A DNA stretch of 64,000 nt from RBG-16-66-20 sp036262835 (GTDB lineage Bacteria > Pseudomonadota > Gammaproteobacteria > Burkholderiales > SG8-39). The stretch lies in contig DATAID010000104.1 of the NCBI GenBank assembly GCA_036262835.1, positions 56,206 through 120,205 of the forward strand, in the 5' to 3' direction. The notes beneath the pieces are model-generated. The model ran no database searches. It was given only the letters and a program-made list of their open reading frames with translations, and was not told the origin of the DNA. Of this stretch, positions 33,834-42,637 are shown piece by piece (the first letter of the stretch is position 1; each line of letters begins with the position of its first letter). Both the position numbers and the translations under genes were made by a program.

Positions 33834-34142
33834 ATGTGGGAAGCGGCGGCCATCCTGCTCCTCGCGCTCGTGCTCGTTTTCTGGGTGGACAGCCTGCGCG
33901 CGCGCGAGCGGGCGCTCGCCGCGGGTCGCGCGGCCTGCCAGCGCTATGGCGTGCAGCTGCTCGATGAGACGGTGGCGGCGAGCGCGCTCAAGCTCGCGCG
34001 CGACGGCGAGGGGCGCCTGCGCATCCGGCGCGTCTTCTCGTTCGAGTTCTCCGACACGGGCAACAACCGCCGGCACGGCTCGGTGGTCATCCTCGGCGCG
34101 GAGGTGCAGGACCTGCAACTGGAGCCTTACCCCATCCAATGA
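33834..34142 (+). CDS. DUF3301 small membrane protein
   Basis: The 102-residue protein has one N-terminal membrane helix (AAILLLALVLVFWVDSLRARE) then a soluble domain with GRAACQRYGVQLLDETVAASALKLARD and RRVFSFEFSDTGNNRRHGSVVILG, the core of DUF3301. It is attached to the inner membrane with the domain probably cytoplasmic. Function unknown. The ATG directly follows the preceding stop, and its stop overlaps the reductase start (ATGA). Confidence 0.88.
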   Translation: MWEAAAILLLALVLVFWVDSLRARERALAAGRAACQRYGVQLLDETVAASALKLARDGEGRLRIRRVFSFEFSDTGNNRRHGSVVILGAEVQDLQLEPYPIQ

Positions 34143-34879
34143 GCGCATGGCTTGAAGGGCGGATCCTCGAGAACCGGCACTGGACCGAGACGCTGTTCTC
34201 GCTGAAGGTCGAAGCGCCCCGGCTGCGCTTCAGGGCAGGGCAGTTCGTGCGCATCGCCCTGGACATCGGCGGAGCGCGGATCCCTAGGCCGTTCTCCTTC
34301 GTCAATCCGCCCGAGGACCCGGTGCTCGAGTTCTACGGCGTGCTCGTTCCCGACGGGCCGCTTTCGCCGCGGCTTGCGGAGTTGAAGCCGGGTGACCGGC
34401 TCTACGTCGCCGACAATCCGTCGGGCTTCCTCGTGCTGGACGAGGTGGCGGCGGCCGAGGATCTGTGGATGGTCTCGACCGGCACCGGGATCGCGCCGTT
34501 TCTCTCGATCCTGCGCACGGCAGCGCCCTGGGAGCGGTACAAGCGCGTGGTTCTGGTGCACGCCGCGCGCTACGGGAGGGAGCTCGTCTACGGCGACCTC
34601 CTCGCGGATCTGCAAAGGAAATATCCCGGCAAATTCAAGATCCTCCGATTGGTGAGCCGCGAGCAGTCGCCGGGAACGCTGCAGGGCCGGATCCCGGCCG
34701 CGATCGAGGATGGGCGGCTGGAAGCAGCGGGCGGCCCGATTTCTCCCGAGCGCTCGCAGTTCATGCTCTGCGGCAACCCGCAGATGCTCAAGGACGTGAC
34801 TGCCGTGCTGGCGGCGCGCGGACTGAGAAAGCACCGTCGGCGCGCGCCCGGGCACATCACGGTCGAGAGCTTCTGGTGA
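34139..34879 (+). CDS. fpr: Ferredoxin/flavodoxin--NADP+ reductase
   Basis: The 246-residue flavoprotein has the FAD-binding RPFSFVNPP (R-x-Y/F-S family motif) and the NADP-binding STGTGIAPFLSIL. VLVHAARYGRELVY, MLCGNPQMLKDVT and a C-terminal VESFW closing on the flavin are seen as in proteobacterial Fpr. It shuttles electrons between NADPH and ferredoxin or flavodoxin, often in oxidative stress. It overlaps both neighbours (ATGA upstream, GTGA downstream) in the aldo/keto reductase-DUF3301-Fpr-DUF6279 chain. Confidence 0.93.
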   Translation: MSAWLEGRILENRHWTETLFSLKVEAPRLRFRAGQFVRIALDIGGARIPRPFSFVNPPEDPVLEFYGVLVPDGPLSPRLAELKPGDRLYVADNPSGFLVLDEVAAAEDLWMVSTGTGIAPFLSILRTAAPWERYKRVVLVHAARYGRELVYGDLLADLQRKYPGKFKILRLVSREQSPGTLQGRIPAAIEDGRLEAAGGPISPERSQFMLCGNPQMLKDVTAVLAARGLRKHRRRAPGHITVESFW

Positions 34880-35700
34880 AGCGCCTCCTGGCGCTGTCCG
34901 CGCTTTTCTTGCTGGAAGCTTGCAGCGTCACGAAGTTCGCCTATGAGCACGCCGACACCTGGCTGCGCTGGCAGGCGAACAAGTACTTCGATTTCGAGGG
35001 CGAGGCCGCGACCGAGCTCGACCGGCGCATCGCCGCCTTCATCGGCTGGAATCGCGCTCATGCCCTGCCGGAATATGCAAAGCTCGCCGGCGAGGCGAGC
35101 CGCCGCATGCTGCGCGGCATCAAGCGCGAGGACCTCGAATGGGGGTACGATGCCTTTCGCGCCCATGTGCGAGGGGCCCTGGGCGCCGCCGCAGCCGAGA
35201 TCGCGCCGCTGCTCGATCGCCTGACGCCCGAGCAGATCGCGCACCTGGAAGCCCGGCTGGCGGAGGAGAACCGCAAGTTCGCACGGGAGAACCTGCAGGG
35301 GACCGTGGAAGATCGCAGCGAGCGCCGGGTGGAGCGCAACGTGAAGCGGCTGGAGCACTGGTTCGGCGCGTTGAGCGACGAGCAGCTCGAGCAGGTGCGG
35401 CGCTATGACGCGCGCGCGCCGCGCTCGGCCGGGCTGCGCGAGCGTGACCGCAAGCGCCGCCAGGCCGAGCTGCTCGCCATGCTGCGCGCGCGCGAGGCAC
35501 GCCAGAAGCTCGCCGGCTGGGCGGAAAACTGGGAAGGCGGGCGCGAGCCGGCCTATGCGCGCGCTGCGCTCGAGACGCGCGAGGCTTACTTCGACCTGCT
35601 GCTCGCGCTCGATCGCACGCTCACGGCGGAGCAGCGCCGCAAGGCGGCCGAGCGCATGAGCGACTACGCCTCGACCTTCGCCTCGCTCGCTCGCAAATGA
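34876..35700 (+). CDS. DUF6279 family lipoprotein
   Basis: The 274-residue lipoprotein starts at a GTG overlapping the reductase stop. The signal peptide ends in a lipobox (LLEAC, Cys15) followed by SVTKFAYEHADTWLRWQANKYFDFE, the typical DUF6279 opening. The rest is highly helical and charged (GWNRAHALPEYAKLA, DRLTPEQIAHLEARLAEENRKF). It is likely an outer-membrane- or inner-membrane-anchored periplasmic helical bundle. Function unknown. Confidence 0.87.
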   Translation: MKRLLALSALFLLEACSVTKFAYEHADTWLRWQANKYFDFEGEAATELDRRIAAFIGWNRAHALPEYAKLAGEASRRMLRGIKREDLEWGYDAFRAHVRGALGAAAAEIAPLLDRLTPEQIAHLEARLAEENRKFARENLQGTVEDRSERRVERNVKRLEHWFGALSDEQLEQVRRYDARAPRSAGLRERDRKRRQAELLAMLRAREARQKLAGWAENWEGGREPAYARAALETREAYFDLLLALDRTLTAEQRRKAAERMSDYASTFASLARK

Positions 35701-35707
35701 GGCGCCC

Positions 35708-38700
35708 GTGAACGACCGCAGCGCGCTCGAGAACGAATCTGCCCCCGGCGTCGAGTCGCCGCCGGCCGGATATGCGGGCCGCCCGCGCGACGCGCAGCTC
35801 GAGTACAAGGCGATCCTCGCCAACGTCTCGATCGGCATCGCCTTCACGCGTGAGCGCAAGTTCACCCTGTGCAACCCGAAGTTCGCCGAGATGCTCGGCT
35901 GGCAGGCCGAGGAGCTGATCGGCCAGCCCGGCGAGGTGGTCTACCCCTCGCGCGAGAGCTACGAGGCGCTCGGCCAGATCGCGATTCCGGTGCTCGCCGA
36001 GGGCCGCCAGCTCGACGTCGAGTGGGAGCTGCGCAGGAAGGACGGCTCGACTTTGCTCGCGCGCCTGATCGCCAAGGCGGTGAGCCCGACCGACACGCAA
36101 CGCGGCACGGTCTGGATCGTCGAGGACATCACGGGCAGGAAGCGCCATGCGGACGAAGTGGCGCGGCTCCTGCGCGAGCAGGACGCAATCCTCGACACCG
36201 CCTCGATCGGCATCTGCTTCGTGCGCGACCGGCGCATCGTGCGCTGCAACCGCCGCATGGAGGAGATGTACGGCTACGGCGCGGGCGAGATGAACGGCAA
36301 GCCCACCGCGATCACCTACGCGGAGACGGGCGACCACGCCGTGGCCGAGAAGGCCTACGCCGACATGGCGCGCGGGCAGACGCACACGCACGTCATGCAG
36401 GCGCGCCGGCGCGACGGGAGCCAGTTCTGGGAGCGCGCGACCGGGCGCGCGGTCGACCCGGCCGACCCGGCGCGCGGCTCGGTCTGGCTGCTCGAGGACA
36501 TCACCGAGCAAAAGCGCGCCGAGGAGGATCTCGAGCGCGTGCTCGCCGAGCAGCAGGCGATCACCAACAACATGGTGATCGGCATCGCCTACCTGCGCGA
36601 GCGCAGGATCGTGCGCGCCAACCGGCGCTTCGAGGAGCTCTTCGGCTACGCACCGGGCGAATGCGTCGGCACCGCCTCGCGGCAGTATTACTTCACCGAG
36701 CAGGACTTCGAGAGCCTGCTGCCGGGCTATGCCGAGCTCGATGCCGGCCGCACCCACAGCTCGGAGCACTGGCTGCGCCGCAAGGACGGATCGGGATTCT
36801 GGTGCCGCATGTCGGGCCGCGCGCTCGAGGCCGGCCGGCCGGGGCGCGGCTCGGTGTGGCTCTACGAGGACATCACGGAGCGGAAGCGCGCCGACAGCGA
36901 GATCGGCCGCATGATGCGCGAGCAGGAGCTGATCCTGGAGAACGCGAGCGTCGGCATCGCCTTCGTGCGCGACCGCGTGATTCAGCGCTGCAACCGGTTC
37001 CTCGAGGAGATGATGGGCGCGCAGGCGGGCGCGCTGGTGGGAAAGAGCTCCTCGAGCTTCTTCGCGAGCGAGGAGGACTGGGGCGAGGCGGTGCGGCTCG
37101 CCTACAGCATGACCGCGGCCGGCCAGGCGCACGACTCGGAGTGGCGCTTCCGGCGCGCCGACGGCGGTACCTTCCTCTGCCGCACGCGCGGGCGCCGCAT
37201 CGATTCTGGCGAAGGCGCGCAGGAGTGGATCTGGAGCTTCGAAGACGTCACCATCGAGCGCGAGGCGGAGGCGCGCCTTCAGCGCGCGCTCGCCGAGCAG
37301 GACCTGATCCTCAACTACGCCACGGTCGGCATCGCCTTTTCGAGGCAGCGCCTGCTGCAGCGCTGCAACCCGCGGCTGGAGGAGATGTTCGGCTATGCGC
37401 GCGGCGAGCTGATCGGCAAGACGGCGCAGGAGCTGTTCGGGTCAAAGGAGGACTTCGACGCCGCGGGCGTGCAGATGTACGCCGAGCTCGCCGCCGGCGG
37501 CACCTATGTCACCGAGCGCAGGCTGCGCCGCAAGGACGGCTCGGAGATGTGGTGCAAGGTCGTCGCCAAGGCGATCGATCCGGCGCAGCCGCTCGAGGGC
37601 GCCATCGTGATCTACGACGACATCTCGGCGGAGCACGAGGCTCGCGACTCGCTGCAGGCCTCGCGCGATGCGCTCGAGCGCGCGGTCGAGCAGCGCACCG
37701 AGGAGCTGCGCGCCGCCAACCAGCGCCTGCAGGCGGAGATTTCCGACCGGCGCCAGGCCGAGTCGCGCGCCCAGCACCTCGCCGACCACGATGCGCTCAC
37801 CGGGCTTCCCAACCGGCGGCTGCTGGAAGACCGCCTCACGCAGGCGCTCGCCTCGAGCCAGCGCAACCGCCGGCAGACCGCGGTGATGTTCGTGGATCTC
37901 GACCGCTTCAAGGCCATCAACGACTCGCTCGGCCATGCGGTCGGCGACCTGGTGCTGAAGGAAGTGGCCGAGCGCCTGGTGAAGCAGCTGCGCGTCGTGG
38001 ACACGATCTGCCGCATGGGCGGGGACGAGTTCGTGGTGGTGCTGCCCGAGATCAAGCGCTCGTCGGATGCCGCCAACGTCGCGGCCAAGATCCTCGAGAC
38101 CGTGGCGCAGCCGATCAAGGTCGAGGACCGGGAGCTCAACCTCACGCCCTCGGTCGGCATCAGCGTGTTCCCGGAAGACGGGCGCGACGCCGAGACGCTC
38201 ATCCGTAACGCGGATGCGGCGATGTACCACGCGAAGGAAACCGGCCGCGCCAACTACCAGTTCTTCACCGAGCAGATGAACCAGGCCGCCTCGCGCCGGC
38301 TCGCGCTCGAGGGCGACCTCCGCCGCGCCGTGCAGGCGGGCGAGATGCGCGTCTTCTACCAGCCGATCGTCGAGGCTGCGAGCGGGCGCGTCGCGGCGCA
38401 CGAGGCGCTGCTGCGCTGGCAGCACGCCTCGCGCGGCGTGCTGGGGCCGCCGGAGTTCCTCCAGCTCGCCGAGGACACCGGCATCATCGTGCGGCTGGGC
38501 GACTGGCTGCTCGGCGAGGCCTGCCGCTGGGTGAACTTCATCGGCGCCGAGCGGGGGCTGGCGGTCGCCGTCAATCTTTCGCCGCGCCAGTTCAGCGATC
38601 CCAAGCTCGTCGACCTGGTAGCGCGCGCGCTTGGCGAGGCGGGCCTGCCGCCGGCGCTGCTCGAGCTCGAGGTGGCCGAGCCGACCGTGATGCAGAACGT

Positions 38701-39043
38701 GGATCTTTCGCTTGCGACCCTCGCCAAGCTGCGCTCGCTCGGGGTCACGCTCGCGATCGACGGGTTCGGCGCGGCCTATTCGAGCCTCGTCAGCCTGCGC
38801 CAGCTGCCGGTGCAGAAGCTCAAGCTCGACCGCACGCTCGTGGCCGAGGTGCACCGCGAGGGCCGCGCGATCGTCGCCGGCATCGTCGGGCTCGCGCGCG
38901 CGCTCGAGCTCAAGGTGACCGCGGTGGGCGTGGAGTCCGAGCCGCAGAAGCGCGCGCTCATCGAGTGCGGCTGCGACTACCTGCAGGGCCTGCTGAGCGG
39001 CGGGCCGGCCGACGCGGACACGGCGGCGAAGGACTACGTCTAG
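35708..39043 (+). CDS. Five-PAS GGDEF-EAL protein with degenerate EAL
   Basis: The 1111-residue soluble protein starts at GTG. Five tandem PAS domains, each with an ending such as VEDITGRKRH or YEDITERKRA, span about residues 28-145, 150-270, 275-395, 400-520 and 525-645. A coiled coil (ERAVEQRTEELRAANQRLQ) leads to a GGDEF domain with intact GGDEF at 771-775, DLDRFKAIND and an I-site RVVD at 762-765. The EAL domain has E899 in HEALLRW and NLSPRQF. But the DDFG motif reads DGFG (D1018, G1019) and the AEGVE base is Val1073. It should make cyclic-di-GMP, but hydrolysis is doubtful. Confidence 0.93.
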   Translation: MNDRSALENESAPGVESPPAGYAGRPRDAQLEYKAILANVSIGIAFTRERKFTLCNPKFAEMLGWQAEELIGQPGEVVYPSRESYEALGQIAIPVLAEGRQLDVEWELRRKDGSTLLARLIAKAVSPTDTQRGTVWIVEDITGRKRHADEVARLLREQDAILDTASIGICFVRDRRIVRCNRRMEEMYGYGAGEMNGKPTAITYAETGDHAVAEKAYADMARGQTHTHVMQARRRDGSQFWERATGRAVDPADPARGSVWLLEDITEQKRAEEDLERVLAEQQAITNNMVIGIAYLRERRIVRANRRFEELFGYAPGECVGTASRQYYFTEQDFESLLPGYAELDAGRTHSSEHWLRRKDGSGFWCRMSGRALEAGRPGRGSVWLYEDITERKRADSEIGRMMREQELILENASVGIAFVRDRVIQRCNRFLEEMMGAQAGALVGKSSSSFFASEEDWGEAVRLAYSMTAAGQAHDSEWRFRRADGGTFLCRTRGRRIDSGEGAQEWIWSFEDVTIEREAEARLQRALAEQDLILNYATVGIAFSRQRLLQRCNPRLEEMFGYARGELIGKTAQELFGSKEDFDAAGVQMYAELAAGGTYVTERRLRRKDGSEMWCKVVAKAIDPAQPLEGAIVIYDDISAEHEARDSLQASRDALERAVEQRTEELRAANQRLQAEISDRRQAESRAQHLADHDALTGLPNRRLLEDRLTQALASSQRNRRQTAVMFVDLDRFKAINDSLGHAVGDLVLKEVAERLVKQLRVVDTICRMGGDEFVVVLPEIKRSSDAANVAAKILETVAQPIKVEDRELNLTPSVGISVFPEDGRDAETLIRNADAAMYHAKETGRANYQFFTEQMNQAASRRLALEGDLRRAVQAGEMRVFYQPIVEAASGRVAAHEALLRWQHASRGVLGPPEFLQLAEDTGIIVRLGDWLLGEACRWVNFIGAERGLAVAVNLSPRQFSDPKLVDLVARALGEAGLPPALLELEVAEPTVMQNVDLSLATLAKLRSLGVTLAIDGFGAAYSSLVSLRQLPVQKLKLDRTLVAEVHREGRAIVAGIVGLARALELKVTAVGVESEPQKRALIECGCDYLQGLLSGGPADADTAAKDYV

Positions 39044-39705
39044 ATCGCCTTTTTGCGGCGCTCCTCGAGGATGCGCTCGAGGGTCTTGATGTTGATTTCG
39101 ACGCTCAGCAGGTTGGGGTTCACCTCCAGCGCGCGGCGCCACCATTTGAGCGCTTCCTCGTAGCGCTCGAGGTTGAACATGATCTGCCCGTAGCCCGAGA
39201 GCGCGCCGAAGTGCGAGGGATTGCGCTTGAGCACCTCGTCGCAGTCGGCGATGGATTCGCGGTAGCGGCGCGCCATGAAGTGCACCGTGGCGCGCTTGTT
39301 CCAGCCCTCCGCGAACTCGGGCTTGAGGCGGATCACCTCGCTGAAGGCGGCGACGGCTTCCTCCAGCTTTCGCTGCTGCATGAGCTCGACCCCGTCGGCC
39401 ATGCGCCGGTCGATGTCGGGCTCGCCCGACCGGGCCCAGAGCAGCCACAAGCCCTGCTCGGCGAAGCCGCGCACGAACGGGCTCTCGTCGCGCAGGCGCT
39501 TGAGCAGCAGCGGCTGATCGTCGACCGAGCCGTGGTTGGCGACCCAGACCACCGCCTCGGCGCGCCGCTCCGTGACGGAATTCTCCAGGTCGGCGAGCGC
39601 CTCGCTGCGCGTGCCGGGAGCGGGGAATGCATCCGGGGGCGCGCATGTTAACGTAAAGGTCAGCAGCAACCCCGGGAGAACGGCGTGAAGCGGCTTGCCT
39701 GTCAT
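39040..39705 (-). CDS. TPR/HEAT-type exported protein
   Basis: The 221-residue protein has a hydrophobic N-terminus (GKPLHAVLPGLLLTFTL) that looks like a signal, with no good lipobox. A region EALADLENSVTERRAEAVVWV and a HEAT-like segment follow. Two or three TPR units then appear: EAVAAFSEVIRLKPEFAEGW, ESIADCDEVLKRNPSHFGAL and EEALKWWRRALEVNPNLLSV. TPRs bind protein partners. The start at ATG 39705 lacks a ribosome site and overlaps the divergent gene's first 21 bases, so the true start may lie further in. Its stop overlaps the stop of the PAS gene (CTAG). Confidence 0.72.
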   Translation of the reverse strand: MTGKPLHAVLPGLLLTFTLTCAPPDAFPAPGTRSEALADLENSVTERRAEAVVWVANHGSVDDQPLLLKRLRDESPFVRGFAEQGLWLLWARSGEPDIDRRMADGVELMQQRKLEEAVAAFSEVIRLKPEFAEGWNKRATVHFMARRYRESIADCDEVLKRNPSHFGALSGYGQIMFNLERYEEALKWWRRALEVNPNLLSVEINIKTLERILEERRKKAI

Positions 39706-40176
39706 GCGTTGATCATATCGATTCTGGCGGTCGGTGGCAGCGGCGGCGCGCTGGCCGCGGGCGGCGACGACCCCAACGTGCGCGGCTGGGACACCAGGGC
39801 GGTCGACCCGACGGTGGCTGCGGCGCAAAAGCGCTTCGCCGCCCGGGACTGGGCCGGCGCAAAAGAGCTGCTCGCCAGCGCGCTCGCGCGCAGCCCGCAG
39901 AACGCCGACTACCATAACCTCTACGCCTATGCGATCCGCAAGGGGCCGAGTCCGGACATGGACCTCGTTTTCCGCCATTACAACGAGGCGCTGCGCATCG
40001 ATCCCAAGCACCTGGGCGCGCACGAGTACCTGGGCGAGGCCTACCTGATGCAGAAGAATCTCGCCAAGGCGAACGAGCACCTGGCGCAGCTCTCGCGCCT
40101 GTGCGGCCGTTGCGACGAATACTTCATGCTGAAAAAAGCGATCGCGGATTTCGAGCAGGGGCAGGCGAGGAATTGA
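39685..40176 (+). CDS. Exported TPR protein with CGxC motif (copy A)
   Basis: The 163-residue protein has a GTG start after GGGAGAACGGC and a signal peptide (LIISILAVGGSGGALAA). TPR-like helices follow, with the conserved block LYAYAIRKGPSPDMDLVFR, HYNEALRIDPKHLGAHEYL and GEAYLMQKNLAKANEHLAQL, then RLCGRCDEYFML with a thioredoxin-like CGRC. The next gene is a paralogue with the same order. A periplasmic protein-binding or redox/metal role is possible. Its first 21 bases overlap the divergent TPR gene's annotated start. Confidence 0.82.
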   Translation: MKRLACHALIISILAVGGSGGALAAGGDDPNVRGWDTRAVDPTVAAAQKRFAARDWAGAKELLASALARSPQNADYHNLYAYAIRKGPSPDMDLVFRHYNEALRIDPKHLGAHEYLGEAYLMQKNLAKANEHLAQLSRLCGRCDEYFMLKKAIADFEQGQARN

Positions 40177-40205
40177 CGCTCACGAACTCTCAAAGGGGAC
40201 TACCG

Positions 40206-40673
40206 ATGCATCGCACTCTGGCGCTTGCCATCCTGCTGGCCGCTTTCGCTTCAAGCCCGGCGTTCGCCGCCGACACGCCTTCGCCGCCCAAGGACCCCGA
40301 CAAGAAAGAGCTCGAGGCGACGCGCGCGGCGATCGCGCAGGAGGACTGGGCGCGGGCGCGCGAGCTTGCGCGCGCGGCGCTCGCGCGGGCGCCGCGGAGC
40401 GCCGACGCGCACAACCTGTATGCCTATTCGCTCCGCCGCGGGCCGAATCCGCCGATGGACCTCGTCTTCCGGCACTACAACGAGGCGCTGCGCCTGAACC
40501 CGCAGCATCTCGGCGCGCACGAGTACCTGGCCGAGGCCTACCTGATGACGGGCAACCTCGCCAAGGCTCGCGAGCACCTTGCGATCCTCGGGCGCCTGTG
40601 CGGCGCCTGCGAAGAGCAGCAAAAGCTCGCGCGCTCGGTTGCGAACGCGGAGCGTCAGCAGGCAACGAAGTAG
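40206..40673 (+). CDS. Exported TPR protein with CGxC motif (copy B)
   Basis: The 155-residue paralogue of the preceding gene has a signal peptide (ALAILLAAFASSPAFA). The same conserved blocks follow: LYAYSLRRGPNPPMDLVFR, HYNEALRLNPQHLGAHEYL, AEAYLMTGNLAKAREHLAIL and RLCGACEEQQKL. The start ATG is placed after AGGGGACTACCG. It is 29 bases after copy A, so the two form a duplicated pair. The CGAC here replaces CGRC, so the cysteines, not the middle residues, are what is kept. Confidence 0.85.
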   Translation: MHRTLALAILLAAFASSPAFAADTPSPPKDPDKKELEATRAAIAQEDWARARELARAALARAPRSADAHNLYAYSLRRGPNPPMDLVFRHYNEALRLNPQHLGAHEYLAEAYLMTGNLAKAREHLAILGRLCGACEEQQKLARSVANAERQQATK

Positions 40674-40689
40674 GTTATCTTCGCCGGGC

Positions 40690-42000
40690 GTGAAAGAGCG
40701 CCCGAATTTCGTCTTCATCCTCGCCGACGACCTCGGCTACGCCGATTTGGGTTGCTACGGCGGCCGATCCCGCTGCTCGCCGGTGCTCGATCGCATGGCG
40801 AAGGAGGGGCTGCGCTTCACGCGCGGCTACGCCAATTCCTCGGTCTGCTCGCCCACGCGCTTCGCGCTCATGACCGGCCGCTGGCAGCACCGGCTGCGCG
40901 GCGGGGCGGACGAGCCGCTCCGCAGCACGGGCGCAAGGGGCAACCCCGTGCTCGGCCTGCCGCCCTCGCATCCGACGCTCGCCTCGCTCCTGCGCGAGGC
41001 GGGCTATGCGACCGGGCTCGTCGGCAAGTGGCACATGGGCTTCCCGCCGCATTTCGGGCCGTTGAAGAGCGGCTACCAGGAATTCTTCGGCATGCTCTCG
41101 GGCGCCACGGACTATTTCACGCACCGCGATCCCGGCGGGGCGCACGATCTTTTCGAGGGCGAGCAGGAAGTCCATCGAAAGGGCTATTTGACCGACCTGA
41201 TCACGGAAAAAGCGGTTTCTTTCGTAAAGGCGAACGCCCGGTCGCCCTTTTTCCTCTCGGTGCACTACAACGCGCCGCACTGGCCGTGGGAGACGCGCGG
41301 CGACGCGGCCGAGGCGAAGCGGATCGCGCAGGTTCCGAGCAAGATCTTTCACTTCGACGGCGGCTCGGTTCCGACCTACCTGAAGATGATCCATCACATG
41401 GATGAGGGGATCGGCCGGATACTGGAAGAACTGAGAAAAAACAAGCTGGAAGAAAATACGCTCGTCGTTTTCACCAGCGACAACGGCGGCGAGCGCTTCT
41501 CCGACACCTGGCCGCTCGTCGGCAAGAAGATGGATCTCCTCGAGGGCGGGATCCGCGTGCCCTACCTCGTGCGCTGGCCCGGAAGCGTGAAGGCGGGCGG
41601 CACGACCGACCAGCTCGCGGTCACCATGGACTGGGTCGCGACGTTCCTCGAGGCGGCCGGGGTTTCCCCTGACAAGGAGTTTCCGCTGGATGGAAGAAGT
41701 CTTTTGAACGTCATTCGGAAAAACAAGACGTTCAAAAGGGAGCTGTTCTGGAAAATGACCTTCAGGAAGCAGAAGGCCATGCGCTCGGGCGAATGGAAGT
41801 ATCTGTCGATCGAGGGCGACGAATTTCTCTTCAATCTCGAAAAAGACGTGCGCGAGCGCGCAAACTACGCGAAGCGCCGTCCGGACGTTTTCGAAAAGCT
41901 GAAAAAGAACTATGAGGCGTGGGACGCGAGCCTGCCCACTTACCCCGACGCGACCTACTCGGTCGTGAACACCAAAGCCGACCTCGCGACGCCCTCATAG
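40690..42000 (+). CDS. Cys-type sulfatase, cytosolic
   Basis: The 436-residue enzyme of the alkaline phosphatase superfamily opens with the metal-binding LADDLGYADLGCYG. The FGly signature SVCSPTR follows at Cys53, then LVGKWHMGFPPHFGP and FTSDNGGERFSD. The Cys would be converted to formylglycine to cleave a sulfate ester. There is no signal peptide, so it is cytosolic, and no converting enzyme is seen nearby. It starts at GTG 40690; a longer in-frame extension falls over the previous gene. The 3' end overlaps the convergent DUF1992 gene by 46 bases. Confidence 0.88.
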   Translation: MKERPNFVFILADDLGYADLGCYGGRSRCSPVLDRMAKEGLRFTRGYANSSVCSPTRFALMTGRWQHRLRGGADEPLRSTGARGNPVLGLPPSHPTLASLLREAGYATGLVGKWHMGFPPHFGPLKSGYQEFFGMLSGATDYFTHRDPGGAHDLFEGEQEVHRKGYLTDLITEKAVSFVKANARSPFFLSVHYNAPHWPWETRGDAAEAKRIAQVPSKIFHFDGGSVPTYLKMIHHMDEGIGRILEELRKNKLEENTLVVFTSDNGGERFSDTWPLVGKKMDLLEGGIRVPYLVRWPGSVKAGGTTDQLAVTMDWVATFLEAAGVSPDKEFPLDGRSLLNVIRKNKTFKRELFWKMTFRKQKAMRSGEWKYLSIEGDEFLFNLEKDVRERANYAKRRPDVFEKLKKNYEAWDASLPTYPDATYSVVNTKADLATPS

Positions 42001-42197
42001 CGCATCTCCCGCAGGATATCGACGGGCTGCGTGTCGCCCATCTTGAGGATGCGTTTCGCCATCCGCAGCTCGTAGGGCAGCAGCGGGTCCTCATCGTCCA
42101 GATCGAGCGGCTTCCCTTCGCCCGGCAGCCCCTGCAGCTCGCCGCGGGCGACGGCCTCCTCGATCCGGCGCTCCGCGATGATCTCGAGCGCGTGCAT
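41955..42197 (-). CDS. DUF1992 (DnaJ-related) small protein
   Basis: The 80-residue protein has the family core IAERRIEEAVARGELQGLPGEGKPLDLDDEDPL, followed by LPYELRMAKRILKM and VDILREMRYEG. This domain occurs in eukaryotic DNAJC28 and in small proteobacterial proteins. No J domain is present, so it is not itself a chaperone partner. It is soluble, function unknown. It is two bases downstream of the MaoC stop on the minus strand, so it ends the MaoC/HyuB/HyuA unit. Confidence 0.88.
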   Translation of the reverse strand: MHALEIIAERRIEEAVARGELQGLPGEGKPLDLDDEDPLLPYELRMAKRILKMGDTQPVDILREMRYEGVARSALVFTTE

Positions 42198-42199
42198 GC

Positions 42200-42637
42200 T
42201 CAGCGCTTGCTCCCGACCAGCATCTTGCCGTCGGCCTCGGCGACCACTTCGCCGCGCTGGTTCTCGCAGCGCGCCGTCATCACGACAATGCCGCCCTTGT
42301 GCTTGGGCTTGTCGATGCGCCCGGAGATGGTCCAGGTGGTCTTCAGCGTGTCGCCAGGCCGCACCGGCAGCTTGAACCGGCAGTTGTGCTCGAGGTAGGC
42401 GATCGCCGTGCCGTGGAAATACATGCCGGCGGGCGCCGAGATGAGCGCGCTGGTGAACGGGCCGTGCAGCACGCGGCCGCCCAGGCGCGATTGCTTTGCG
42501 TGCGAGTCGTCGACGTGCAGCGGGTTGAAGTCGCCGAAAAGGCCGGAAGCGAGCACGAGGTGCGCCTCGGTGACGGTGAGCGAGGTGCTGAAGGTCTCGC
42601 CCACCTTCACCTCGTCGTAGGCTTTGCCCGGAAACAT
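42200..42637 (-). CDS. MaoC family dehydratase
   Basis: The 145-residue hot-dog-fold protein has the hydratase 2 region GLFGDFNPLHVDDSHAKQSRLGGRVLHG, with Asp and His placed as in R-specific enoyl-CoA hydratases. YLEHNCRFKLPVRPGDTLKTTW follows. The ribosome site GGAGGAAATCCTG lies in the 3' end of HyuB. The start shares one base with the HyuB stop (TGATG). In this setting it probably works on a CoA ester derived from the hydantoinase/oxoprolinase-like pair, but the chemistry is unknown. Confidence 0.9.
   Translation of the reverse strand: MFPGKAYDEVKVGETFSTSLTVTEAHLVLASGLFGDFNPLHVDDSHAKQSRLGGRVLHGPFTSALISAPAGMYFHGTAIAYLEHNCRFKLPVRPGDTLKTTWTISGRIDKPKHKGGIVVMTARCENQRGEVVAEADGKMLVGSKR

Noticed and set aside
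37442..39646. Reverse-strand open frame of about 730 codons over the PAS-GGDEF-EAL gene
   Set aside because: Shadow of the high-GC plus-strand gene; its residues are low-complexity and no domain is visible.
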